Notes under the pieces: generated by a model
The model's database searches: none
What the model saw: the letters and a program-made list of their open reading frames with translations, nothing else
What the model was told of the DNA's origin: nothing
Shown: positions 51,001-55,267 of the stretch, one piece after another
Layout of the letters: every line of letters begins with the position of its first letter
How positions within the stretch are numbered: the first letter of the stretch is position 1
Source: Diadema setosum
Lineage: Eukaryota; Echinodermata; Echinoidea; Diadematoida; Diadematidae
Length of the DNA: 64,000 nucleotides
Direction of reading: 5' to 3'
Assembly (NCBI GenBank): GCA_033980235.1
Contig: CM067066.1
Span: 40,878,477 to 40,942,476, forward strand
Made by a program: the position numbers and the translations under genes

Positions 51001-53600
51001 CAGAAACTGCTATAAAATGGAAGGAAGTGACATTAGTATGACATATGATTGCAGAGATGATTTTGAGTTTGATAAAAGAAAGCAGATGATCTATGCAGAC
51101 ATATTATGGCCATGTTAAGTTTAAGTTAGAAAAATATATATCTGTTACGGATATGTTTTAGTCTTTACTTGTAAAGTGTAAAAAATTTTGGACTCTTCAT
51201 AGGGTATGTTTGCTGGATTTCTATAATATTATTTTCTTGTTCTACTCAACCAACAGGTAAAACACAAACGATTGCTCAGCCACAAGTTCCAGATTTCACA
51301 ACAGTCAAAGTCCATGACATCTTCCATAATCTTGTGAGTATGCTTTGAAGTTTATCATTATGTAAAGAACTGATATTTCTGCAAAAAGTGTACTCATGAG
51401 AAGGGTGAAGTGATTTGTGCTTGGTGCCTTAGTGATGGAATTTGAATAGGAAAAACATATTTACTTTTTTCTTTTCATTATGGTTTTCATTACAGTTTTT
51501 TTTTTTGGAGAATAGATTGATTTAATATACTCTGAAATCAGCTCAGAATTGTATTGCTTAACTTGTAGTTTTTGTTGAAAGTTTCATTGTAATTTATGTC
51601 AATGAAGATCAGAAAGGTTTTCTGTTTGTTTGGGAATCATATGTTTTATAATCTTTCTTATTTAATTATAGATTAGGCTGTACACAAAATGTTGTCTAAA
51701 GTACTCTTTGAGGCTTGATAGCTTTTATCAGACTTACACTGCATTTTGATAATCAATGAATGAAGAAAGAATTCAAGTCACTGGGCAGTTTGACAAATTG
51801 AAGTGAATTTATACAGCTGCATGGAAAAAATAAGGATACTGTTACTCAGATACCTTACAAAGTGGAATGCTTGTGGTGCCAGGAGCCAGCCAATATGTAA
51901 CAGCTAAACGACGTTCATTCGTATATTCAATGACTTTCTTGTATTGCTGTGCAGTAACTTGCAGGCTCTTACCATCAAATGGGACGTGGAATCAACACGT
52001 GTAACCATGTTCAATGATATAACTTTCTAGGTAAATTGTGTTTGCAGTTTAGAAGTGAAATAAGAAAGAGGGATGACTGGGAAAGTACTGATAGTGATTT
52101 TATGACTGATGTCTGTTTGTATACAGGGTCCTCTTGCTATCTTCAATGCCAGAAACCAGTGGACAGCACCTCGTATTGTAGAGATTGTTAGAGGGATGGG
52201 AGGGTATGGCTTCACAGTACGGGGAGACTCACCGGTCATCATTGCTCAGGTGGACCCTGGCTATGCTGCTGCAGTGAGTATAGACCAACATCCACATTTT
52301 TGATTGACTCAGAGGGAAAGGAAATCACAAATTGTACATGAAAAACACATTATTCCATGGATTTTATACTCGTATATGCAGGTACTTGTGACAGTTTGGT
52401 AGTAGGCTTTTGCAATGAGTATATGAAGGATTTATTTATTAGGCAGACATTTTTTTTTTTCTGAGAACACATAATTGATAGTATGGTGTGTGTATCTTGG
52501 TTGAGTGACTTTCCTTGCCCATTCTTAATCAGTTGAGAACTGAAGAGGATTTTGACCACTGTCCCATAACTGTCCTATGTCCGAGTGCTATGCTTCATCA
52601 CTAATACACTGTCCATTTCAACCTGTCCCGTTTAGATATTGAAGGTTAGAATAGCAAACCAGGATAAATCTGTTCCATGTAGTAAGTGAGACGCATCATG
52701 CTTTGTCGGCAGTCAAGTAGTAGAGATAGGAAGGCCTGCTTGATCATACCAAATACCTGAGAGAAAGGATTTCTGGAGTGATTTTGCCAGTTGGAATGTG
52801 AAATCACAGTATATTACTGTGTAAGGATCTGCAGTCATTCATTTGATGTTTTTCACTTGAAGAGCCAGCCCCAACCTGCAGATGAAATAGTGACAACATG
52901 GATTCTTTAATTCATGTGAACATAATTATATTGAAATGTGTACTGTTAACCCATTGAGGAAGGACTAATTTTGCTACAACATGCATTTCCCATAGACACC
53001 TGCTCAAGTATACTTGGGACTGGTCCTCAGCGGGTTAAGGTGTACAATGATCCAATTACGTGTATGGTGATGGCACATTTGTAACTGATTATTTTTTCCT
53101 TGTCCTCACTTCACAATGTTGATCAGGCCAGTGGAGTCAAGGAAGGGGACTTCATCATCGGTGTCAATGACCAGGATGTCAAGTGGGCCAAGCATGAGGA
53201 GGTTGTGAAGAGTATCCTGGCCTCACCCCAGCGCATCAAACTAGAACTTGTTTCTCCACTCGACAAGAACTTCCTCCATCCCCAAGACATACGACGCAGA
53301 GAAGTCAAGACTCCCGATGGCCCCTCCCCTAACGCCTCTCGAGACTCAAGGTCACCTGTCAATGGATCCACCACATCAGACTCATCACTTGAAAGGCAGC
53401 AACCTCCAAGGAAGACACAAAAAGATGCTCAGGGGCAGAAGGGATCAGGGAAGGGTGGAAAGACCAAGGACTCATTGACATCAATCTCAACAGATGGAAA
53501 GAACAGCACAGGGAAGAAGAAGGCTAAGAAAGCAGAGAAGAATAGTGCTGATGACAGAAAGAGGAAAAGTGTTCAGGGCTCACCAGCTCAGCTGTACTGA
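3427..53600 (+). CDS. RHPN: Rhophilin (Rho GTPase-binding HR1-BRO1-PDZ scaffold), 14 exons, 703 aa
   Basis: Split gene; coding exons are 3427-3483, 7142-7257, 17546-17750, 19212-19289, 20904-21028, 38094-38202, 42525-42674, 45288-45383, 48013-48181, 49114-49227, 50692-50886, 51257-51333, 52127-52273 and 53127-53600. All 13 introns are GT-AG and reading phase is kept throughout. The protein has HR1 at about residues 22-97 (motifs [14 protein letters not shown]), BRO1 at about 105-465 ([27 protein letters not shown]) and PDZ at about 512-590 with carboxylate loop GYGF at 523-526, then a basic tail. Human RHPN2 is about 686 aa with the same order, so this gene looks complete. In that family HR1 binds GTP-loaded Rho and the protein acts as a cytoplasmic scaffold linked to actin and endosomes; that role is inferred here. 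It could equally be called RHPN1-like: invertebrates usually have one copy. Confidence 0.95.
3484..7141 (+). other. Intron 1
   Basis: Donor GTAAGA, acceptor TTTCTAG. It holds a run of about 20 G broken by a few T (4027-4048) and otherwise unique-looking AT-rich DNA. No second gene or recognisable transposon was found in it. The first 180 bp stay CpG-rich, like the promoter region. Confidence 0.85.
7142..7257 (+). CDS. RHPN: Rhophilin exon 2 (first half of HR1), residues 20-58
   Basis: Opens with GCDPLAQT and carries [18 protein letters not shown], the first helix of the HR1 antiparallel coiled coil. It ends after two bases of a Lys codon (AA) before GTGAGT, and the first base of exon 3 completes AAG. 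This exon is too short for a simple ORF search but is the strongest family signature at the N-terminus. Confidence 0.93.
7350..7634. mobile_element. Kolobok/T2-like MITE (285 bp)
   Basis: The left end begins AGGGATCATA after TTAT (a one-base change from TTAA). The right end is the reverse complement of AGGGATGATA followed by intact TTAA (7635-7638). Internally, an inverted repeat of TTGAAATGGCTGA with ATATCC (about 7466 and 7545) makes it a foldback. TTAA plus AGGG ends is the T2/Kolobok pattern known from Xenopus MITEs. It has no coding capacity and is the most decayed of the four such elements here. Confidence 0.55.
7761..8748 (+). mobile_element. Pearl/Helitron-like element with 158-bp internal repeats, copy 1
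   Basis: It starts with a hairpin-forming GTCCCCGCCGAACGAGTTCG and GGGGAC, then a (GTCCGT)-rich stretch. Several copies of a roughly 158-bp unit follow (unit marker ATGCTACTCC at 8043, 8201, 8359 and 8521, with a final ATGCTACTTCC at 8689). It closes with CCGGCGGGGAC, a palindrome ATTACGC-ACC-GCGTAAT and CCTTG. A 5' segment, tandem core and hairpin 3' end are the layout of pearl/DINE-1 (Helitron-like) non-autonomous elements; the class is inferred. It is repeated at 19350. Confidence 0.65.
11792..11981. mobile_element. TA-flanked CTGTA MITE, copy a
   Basis: The left end CTGTAAAAC follows TA. The right end is a decayed TATACAATA. The inside carries TTTTCGTGAATTGG and a GTTCAGTGCATATAGTG segment that resembles the related copy at 46032. 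It belongs to the family with better-preserved ends at 29795, 40291 and 46032. Confidence 0.55.
12132..12346. mobile_element. hAT-like MITE with 6-bp target duplication
   Basis: The ends are perfect inverted repeats, CAGAGCTGCCAACT and AGTTGGCAGCTCTG. ATATTA flanks both sides (12126-12131 and 12347-12352). The inside repeats ATTACTGATTTT several times and has no coding frame. CAGAG..CCAAC ends fit the hAT style, although classical hATs duplicate 8 bp. Confidence 0.7.
16600..16914. mobile_element. TTAA-type micro-MITE interrupted by a TA-type MITE
   Basis: The right part (16856-16914, ending CAATGGG before TTAA at 16915-16918) matches the 85-bp element at 52950 in reverse orientation, sharing AAATGCATGTTGTAGCAAAA. 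The left part keeps GAGTCCCGAGTATA. The outer left end is decayed, so the left boundary is approximate. The element at 16643-16853 sits inside it. Confidence 0.6.
16643..16853. mobile_element. TA-flanked CTGTA MITE, copy b (nested, 211 bp)
   Basis: The ends CTGTACGAGCTGAAATTTT and its reverse complement are nearly perfect over about 20 bp, flanked by TA at 16641-16642 and 16854-16855. Removing the element joins GAGTATA to CTTGGGC, which restores the sequence of the uninterrupted copies at 43781 and 52950. This shows directly that it inserted into the older element with duplication of TA, as Tc1/mariner-type transposons do. Confidence 0.8.
17546..17750 (+). CDS. RHPN: Rhophilin exon 3 (second half of HR1, start of BRO1), residues 58-126
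   Basis: Carries [19 protein letters not shown], the second HR1 helix, then [12 protein letters not shown], the conserved entry into the BRO1 domain. It ends in a complete ACG codon before GTTAGT. Base composition is visibly more GC-rich than the introns around it, as expected of a coding exon. Confidence 0.95.
17751..19211 (+). other. Intron 3
   Basis: Donor GTTAGT, acceptor CTTGCAG, 1.46 kb. It is AT-rich DNA with a short poly-C run near 18700. No gene or clear mobile element was seen. Confidence 0.85.
19212..19289 (+). CDS. RHPN: Rhophilin exon 4 (BRO1), residues 127-152
   Basis: Twenty-six codons encoding [12 protein letters not shown] and ELRQ, which line up with the LKDFILEHYSEDG..DLRQ stretch of vertebrate RHPN2. 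Both junctions are phase 0, with donor GTAAGT. It is short but unambiguous by family match. Confidence 0.93.
19290..20903 (+). other. Intron 4
   Basis: Donor GTAAGT, acceptor AACTGCAG. More than half of it is the second pearl/Helitron-like element (19350-20317), which lies only 60 bp from the donor. The remaining 580 bp is AT-rich without features. Confidence 0.85.
19350..20317 (+). mobile_element. Pearl/Helitron-like element with 158-bp internal repeats, copy 2
   Basis: Same order and orientation as 7761-8748: hairpin GTCCCCGCCGAAC start, GTCCGTGTGTCC-rich stretch, about five units with the marker ATGCTACTCC (19477, 19625, 19782, a variant at 19940, 20101) and the same CCGGCGGGGAC, GCACCGCGTAATTTCTAC, CCTTG end. 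It differs from copy 1 in unit number and substitutions, so it is an independent copy rather than a recent duplication of the intron. Confidence 0.65.
20904..21028 (+). CDS. RHPN: Rhophilin exon 5 (BRO1), residues 153-194
   Basis: Encodes [28 protein letters not shown] and GIYFHW, matching the RTPSRDEAGVELLMTYFIQL region of RHPN2. It ends after TG of a Trp codon before GTGAGT; exon 6 supplies the last G. This Trp-Tyr (..W-YD.LTG) is conserved in the BRO1 domain of the family. Confidence 0.95.
21119..21873 (+). mobile_element. PIF/Harbinger-like non-autonomous element with Myb-like ORF relic
   Basis: Long inverted ends (about 57 bp) start AGTTACGTTCAGACGG and end with its reverse complement, and ACT flanks both sides (21116-21118, 21874-21876). 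Internal GTTAG/CTCGAGG motifs are repeated, and a G run lies at about 21757-21774. A frame from ATG 21619 reads MTEKKSN.., then WTKE, an in-frame TAA at 21673-21675, then [10 protein letters not shown]. The W-x(3)-E-x(2)-ALL-x(2)-W spacing is that of the Myb/SANT-like protein carried by Harbinger transposons. The transposase itself is gone. Class assignment is inferred from this relic and the 3-bp duplication. Confidence 0.65.
21619..21738 (+). pseudogene. Start of a Myb/SANT-like transposon protein, broken
   Basis: About 40 codons of similarity: [18 protein letters not shown], a TAA stop, [11 protein letters not shown]. It has no downstream continuation because the element runs into its right end. 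In intact Harbinger elements this DNA-binding protein assists the transposase. One G-to-T change in GAA would explain the stop. Confidence 0.5.
24293..24850. mobile_element. Kolobok/T2-like foldback MITE (558 bp)
   Basis: Ends AGGGAAGGTAAACCC and the reverse complement with few changes are flanked by TTAA (24289-24292 and 24851-24854). The inverted arms run about 205 bp each with roughly 140 bp between them. TTAAAGG plus purines is the terminus described for Xenopus T2/Kolobok MITEs. Its long frames on both strands are a consequence of the inverted arms and encode nothing recognisable. Confidence 0.75.
26201..26285. mobile_element. Truncated TA-flanked CTGTA MITE, copy c
   Basis: Begins CTGTAAAAGTGGAAATTTTC after TA. 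It contains GCATGAAAATAACAACACGC, close to CACGAAAATAACAACACGC inside the copy at 16643. The right end is replaced by the ATA/ATG microsatellite that starts at about 26287. Confidence 0.5.
26287..26356. repeat. ATA/ATG trinucleotide microsatellite
   Basis: About 70 bp of ATAATG-, ATG- and ATA-type triplets. All frames across it are low-complexity (Met/Ile or Tyr/His runs on the two strands). Confidence 0.85.
26604..26960. mobile_element. Near-perfect long palindrome, Kolobok-like foldback element
   Basis: Arms of about 160-165 bp, nearly identical, surround a short centre around 26785. The ends read AGGGGAAGGCTAGTAAC and the reverse complement. TTAA borders both ends (26600-26603, 26961-26964), fitting the T2/Kolobok type. 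A 9-bp direct repeat TAAGTTTTA (26594-26602, 26962-26970) also flanks it, which would instead suggest a Mutator-like 9-bp duplication. Identical peptides read from both strands are artefacts of the palindrome. Confidence 0.75.
28264..28562. mobile_element. hAT-like MITE with 6-bp target duplication (299 bp)
   Basis: Inverted ends CAGAGACTCCAAC and GTTGGAGTCTCTG are flanked by TTATCT on both sides (28258-28263, 28563-28568). The inside is rich in CGGGAGA motifs in both orientations (for example ATCTCCCGTCG, AACGGGAGA). The ends share the CAGAG..CCAAC form and the 6-bp duplication length with the element at 12132, but the internal sequence is unrelated. Confidence 0.7.
29795..30010. mobile_element. 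TA-flanked CTGTA MITE, copy d (216 bp)
   Basis: Ends CTGTAAAA and TTTTTACAG are flanked by TA (29793-29794, 30011-30012). It contains GCGAGAGCCAAGATTC and GCATTGAATGCCAG, segments also found (in either orientation) in copies at 40291 and 46032. No coding frame. Confidence 0.7.
31042..31813. mobile_element. piggyBac-like non-autonomous element (772 bp)
   Basis: Perfect 16-bp ends CCCTAAAAAGACTGGG and the reverse complement are flanked by TTAA on both sides (31038-31041, 31814-31817). A second pair of inverted motifs lies inside each end: a G run, then GGCCTAAAGGGCC on the left and GGCCTTTTAGGCC with a C run on the right. TTAA duplication with CCC-starting ends is the hallmark of piggyBac transposons. 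No transposase remains; the longest frames are short and Gly-rich from the G runs. Confidence 0.8.
34004..34621. repeat. Large inverted duplication with about 340-bp spacer
   Basis: The arm at 34004-34138 is repeated in reverse at 34480-34621 with over 90% identity (for example TGGGTTATTGAGGCTGTGGG versus its complement). In addition, a 45-bp segment just before the second arm (about 34433-34480, TACATATCCCAGAGAA) is a direct repeat of 33707-33752. No clear transposon ends were found, so this may be a foldback element with decayed ends or a local rearrangement. Confidence 0.65.
34794..35232. mobile_element. pogo/Tigger-like MITE (439 bp)
   Basis: Ends CAGTTGAACCTCT and AGAGGTTCAACTG are flanked by TA (34792-34793, 35233-35234). 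Just inside them are TCCGGA-type motifs, GTATCCGGAC on the left and ATCCGGATAAAGGG on the right. These ends are typical of pogo/Tigger elements of the Tc1/mariner superfamily. The middle has lost any transposase and contains a short poly-A. Confidence 0.75.
38094..38202 (+). CDS. RHPN: Rhophilin exon 6 (BRO1), residues 194-230
   Basis: Completes the split Trp codon and encodes [31 protein letters not shown], a highly conserved core of the BRO1 domain (RHPN2: YDSLTGVP..LEKASVLFNTGALYTQIG). Donor GTGAGA, phase 0. It lies 17 kb downstream of exon 5, but the split codon and family match leave little doubt that it belongs. Confidence 0.95.
40291..40486. mobile_element. TA-type CTGTA MITE, copy e (196 bp)
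   Basis: Ends CTGTAAAACCAGAAAC and GTTTCTGGTTTTATAG form an inverted repeat of about 16 bp with one change. TA follows on the right (40487-40488); the left flank is TG, so one copy of the duplication has mutated. It contains GAGGAGCCAAGGTTTC, shared with the family. Confidence 0.65.
41979..42072. repeat. 94-bp palindrome without spacer
   Basis: Two 47-bp arms meet directly at 42025/42026 (AAACA-TGTTT) and differ at only two positions. Each arm contains CTGCTGATCTGTAAATTAAC or its complement. No target duplication or transposon end is evident. Confidence 0.8.
42238..42385. mobile_element. pogo/Tigger-like MITE fragment
   Basis: Starts CAGCATACTCCCGTTATAAC and contains GTTATAATGCAG, closely related to the ends of the element at 58484 (CAGTGCACTCCCGTTA). 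The right end is missing, so the boundary is approximate. Confidence 0.5.
42525..42674 (+). CDS. RHPN: Rhophilin exon 7 (BRO1), residues 231-280
   Basis: Fifty codons encoding [21 protein letters not shown] and LGGLML. In RHPN2 the corresponding stretch is AFQRAAGVLNYL..HTPSYDMS. Both ends are phase 0, with donor GTCAGT. Confidence 0.95.
43169..43594. mobile_element. Kolobok-like MITE (426 bp, GC-richer than surroundings)
   Basis: Left end GGCACATGGTCCCGGTGGT after TTAA (43165-43168). The right end is the complement of AGGTGCATAGTCCTGGTAGT before TTAA (43595-43598). The ends match at about 15 of 20 positions. The inside is clearly more CpG-rich than the intron and includes GTTCGGCTCACGGTTCGGCT, which suggests a younger insertion or a different origin. 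No transposase. Confidence 0.65.
43781..43862. mobile_element. piggyBac-like micro-MITE (82 bp)
   Basis: Begins CCCGTTAACGG and ends CCTCAACGGG, flanked by TTAA (43777-43780, 43863-43866). The core is GCTACAACATGCATTTCCC and GAGTATACTTGG. It is the same family as 52950, 59655 (partial) and the outer element at 16600. Confidence 0.75.
45288..45383 (+). CDS. RHPN: Rhophilin exon 8 (BRO1), residues 281-312
   Basis: Encodes [15 protein letters not shown] and VAKEASV. The preceding LML plus AQAQE reproduces the MMLAQAQES..FEK motif of RHPN2 exactly across the junction, which confirms the splice. Donor GTAAGT, phase 0. Confidence 0.95.
45384..48012 (+). other. Intron 8
   Basis: Donor GTAAGT, acceptor TTGTGTAG, 2.6 kb. 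It holds the TA MITE at 46032-46203. The rest is AT-rich, with no supported gene. Confidence 0.85.
46032..46203. mobile_element. TA-flanked CTG MITE, copy f (172 bp)
   Basis: Left end CTGAAAAGCAAGATATTTTC after TA (46030-46031). The right end CCTTGTTTTACAG precedes TA (46204-46205). It shares GGCATTCAATGCATAAAGTG and AAATTAAAATGCATGTGAAC with the copy at 11792. Confidence 0.65.
48013..48181 (+). CDS. RHPN: Rhophilin exon 9 (BRO1), residues 313-369
   Basis: Encodes [32 protein letters not shown] and HHYAAVAV, matching the ENIPYSWASLACVKAHHYAALAHY region. It ends with one base (G) of an Asp codon before GTGGGT. An open frame continues 50 bp into the intron but is not coding. Confidence 0.95.
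48182..49113 (+). other. Intron 9
   Basis: Donor GTGGGT, acceptor AACTACAG, 0.93 kb. AT-rich with a short GA repeat near 48310. Nothing else recognisable. Confidence 0.85.
49114..49227 (+). CDS. RHPN: Rhophilin exon 10 (BRO1), residues 369-407
   Basis: Completes the Asp codon and encodes [16 protein letters not shown] and [11 protein letters not shown]. This loop region is less conserved than its neighbours (RHPN2 has LSQLYDHMPEGL here), but phase and position fit. It ends with one base of a Gly codon before GTGAGA. Confidence 0.92.
49297..49890. repeat. Nested inverted-repeat complex with duplicated flanks
   Basis: Several palindromic layers are seen. GTTTCATAAA-type and TTCCAGCAAGAG segments recur in both orientations at 49360-49515 and 49585-49740. 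An outer pair, GGGGGTGTTTCATAAAGCTG at about 49515 and its complement at about 49825, encloses the second. The sequence before it (49297-49350, CAGGCATGATGAATGGACAA) is repeated after it (49842-49890, CAGGCATGCTGAATC with GGACAAGC). This suggests a foldback element inserted with duplication of local DNA, or serial insertions. Confidence 0.65.
49918..50285. repeat. Compound tetranucleotide array (TTCA)n-(TCCA)n-(CTCA)n-(TTCA)n
   Basis: About 370 bp of four-base repeats. The type changes from TTCA (49918-49983) to TCCA (49984-50062), back to a short TTCA stretch, then CTCA (about 50078-50135), then TTCA (to 50285), ending in a T run. The long open frame through it is a repeat artefact. Confidence 0.9.
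50692..50886 (+). CDS. RHPN: Rhophilin exon 11 (end of BRO1), residues 407-472
   Basis: Completes Gly and encodes [27 protein letters not shown] and an acidic [17 protein letters not shown]2 has LGKSHLRRAMAHHEES..HQEEDDLLNLIDAP at this place, a clear match. It ends with one base of a Ser codon before GTGAGA. Confidence 0.95.
50887..51256 (+). other. Intron 11
   Basis: Donor GTGAGA, acceptor AACCAACAG, 370 bp, the shortest intron of the gene. Nothing else recognised in it. Confidence 0.85.
51257..51333 (+). CDS. RHPN: Rhophilin exon 12 (BRO1-PDZ linker), residues 472-497
   Basis: Encodes [20 protein letters not shown] and IFHNL, which aligns with the LPQFSKLTVTDFFQKLGPL linker of RHPN2. At 77 bp it is too short to stand out as an ORF. 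Both split codons (phase 1 in, phase 0 out) agree with the neighbours. Confidence 0.9.
51334..52126 (+). other. Intron 12
   Basis: Donor GTGAGT, acceptor TATACAG, 0.79 kb. AT-rich, no feature recognised. Confidence 0.85.
52127..52273 (+). CDS. RHPN: Rhophilin exon 13 (first half of PDZ), residues 498-546
   Basis: Encodes [16 protein letters not shown] (RHPN2: GPLSVFSANKRWTPPR) and the PDZ start with [24 protein letters not shown] is the carboxylate-binding loop. Forty-nine codons with both ends phase 0; donor GTGAGT. Confidence 0.95.
52274..53126 (+). other. Intron 13
   Basis: Donor GTGAGT, acceptor GTTGATCAG, 0.85 kb. It holds the 85-bp micro-MITE at 52950-53034, which ends fewer than 100 bp before the acceptor. 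No other feature. Confidence 0.85.
52950..53034. mobile_element. piggyBac-like micro-MITE (85 bp)
   Basis: Ends CCCATTGAGGA and TCCTCAGCGGG are flanked by TTAA (52946-52949, 53035-53038). The core TTGCTACAACATGCATTTCC is shared with the copy at 43781. This is the cleanest full copy of the family in the window. Confidence 0.8.
53127..53600 (+). CDS. RHPN: Rhophilin exon 14 (second half of PDZ, basic tail, stop), residues 547-703
   Basis: Starts [18 protein letters not shown], with [10 protein letters not shown] as the second PDZ helix. His 569 sits where class I PDZ domains carry the His that contacts Ser/Thr ligands. After about residue 590 the tail is rich in Ser, Pro, Lys and Gly, includes KKKAKKAEK, and ends SPAQLY before TGA at 53598-53600. 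The tail shows no known domain and is not conserved with vertebrates as far as I can judge. Confidence 0.93.
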   Translation, partial: ASGVKEGDFIIGVNDQDVKWAKHEEVVKSILASPQRIKLELVSPLDKNFLHPQDIRRREVKTPDGPSPNASRDSRSPVNGSTTSDSSLERQQPPRKTQKDAQGQKGSGKGGKTKDSLTSISTDGKNSTGKKKAKKAEKNSADDRKRKSVQGSPAQLY

Positions 53601-54469
53601 AGTGTGCAAAACTGGCCTGATCAAACTCTATGTAGGAGAAAATGAGATGGAAATGCCAAATGGAGGAGATTTCAGTGTGAAACCAGGTTTTCTGGCTTGT
53701 GTCATAACCATGATTGGGAGATGGGATTACAGGTACAACCATGAAAAGCTCAGCTTTAGGATCCCACCTTTCAAGAGATATAGTGATAAAACTCTTATCA
53801 TTATTTCTTTTACATTGTCTCTATAACTACATGTACTTTGCTGACCATTTTATGCAAATGCTGTAGAGGCGTTCAGATATTTCTGGTCAATTTCTCACAT
53901 AAATTGGTAAAATTAACACACATACATGAAAACACGCAAATAAAATACAGTCTCCTCTGAGCCGTGCCATTGGTGATTCCACATGTATTATGAATGATAG
54001 CAGATGGCTCTGAAGATAAAACAGTATTAGGAAAAGAATTATCCAAAGTTTTTACATCAAACAATTAAGAGGATCTTAAGTGAAAAAAATGGAAAATAGA
54101 ATAGGATCATTCTTCTTCATAAATTTAGTCACTTTTCTCGAAAAAACAGCACAACCAGAATTGTACATCTCCTTTTATGACAACAGACTTTGATAGTTTA
54201 TGCGTTGTCACTGAGCCATACATGAATACATGAGCCACCTCTTTACCATCTTGTAATAAAAGGCTAGAATAATGGTGACTGATCCTCTTCAAGACAATAT
54301 AAAGACACATTGTCACTGAACTCTCTCACTTGTAACCTCCCACACATTTTGCTCGTCAAAAAACAAAACAAAACAAACCAAAACCGCACTGAACATTGAC
54401 CACACGAGTACTACCCTTAACCCCCCCCCCCCCCCCATCTCCAACCCCTAAAAATTTTGTAATGAAGGG
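53601..54469 (+). other. Rhophilin 3' UTR and downstream DNA
   Basis: The 3' UTR begins at 53601. An AATAAA at 53939-53944 is a reasonable poly(A) signal, about 340 bp after the stop; the true end is not determined. A C run lies at about 54421-54436. No gene was seen. Confidence 0.5.
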
Positions 54470-55267
54470 ACAGTGGTAATGGGGGGGGGGGGGGGGTGGT
54501 AATAGGGGGACAGAGGTAACCCTGGACTGTGGTATTGGAGGGACAGTGGTAATGGGGGGAGAGTGGCAATGGGGCAACAGTGGTAATGGAGAGACAGTGG
54601 TAATGGGGGGACAGTGGTAATGGAGGGACAGTGGTAATGGGGCAACAGTGGTAATGGAGGGACAGTGGTAATGAGGGACAGTGGTAGTGGAGGGACAGTG
54701 GTAATGAGGGACAGTGGTAGTGGAGGGACAGTGGTAATGGAGGGACAGTGGTAATGGAGGGACAGTGGTAATGGAGGGACAGTGGTAATGAGGGACAGTG
54801 GTAATGGAGGTACAGTGGTAATGGAGGGACAGTGGTAGTGGAGGGACAGTGGTAATGGAGGGACAGTGGTAGTGAAGGGACAGTGGTAATGGGGGAACAG
54901 TGGTAATGGAGGGACAGTGGTAATGGAGGGACAGTGGTAGTGGAGGGACAGTGGTAATGGAGGGACAGTGGTAATGGAGGGACAGTGGTAGTGGAGGGAC
55001 AGTGGTAGTGGAGGGACAGTGGTAGTGGAGGGACAGTGGTAATGGAGGGACAGTGGTAGTGGAGGGACAGTGGTAATGGAGGGACAGTGGTAGTGGAGGG
55101 ACAGTGGTAATGGGGAACAGTGGTAATGGAGGGACAGTGGTAATGGAGGGACAGTGGTAATGGAGGGACAGTGGTAGTGGAGGGACAGTGGTAATGGAGG
55201 GACAGTGGTAGTGGAGGGATAGAGTAGTGGAGGGATAGGCATAGGGTAATGGGGGGACAGTGGTAAT
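54470..55267. repeat. 17-bp minisatellite, about 45 units
   Basis: The unit GGAGGGACAGTGGTAAT is repeated head to tail, with common TAAT/TAGT variants and a few 16-bp or G-expanded units. The plus strand is strongly purine/G-rich. Since 17 is not a multiple of three, the minus strand stays open in all three frames (about 300 codons each), which explains the large spurious frames here. Confidence 0.95.
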
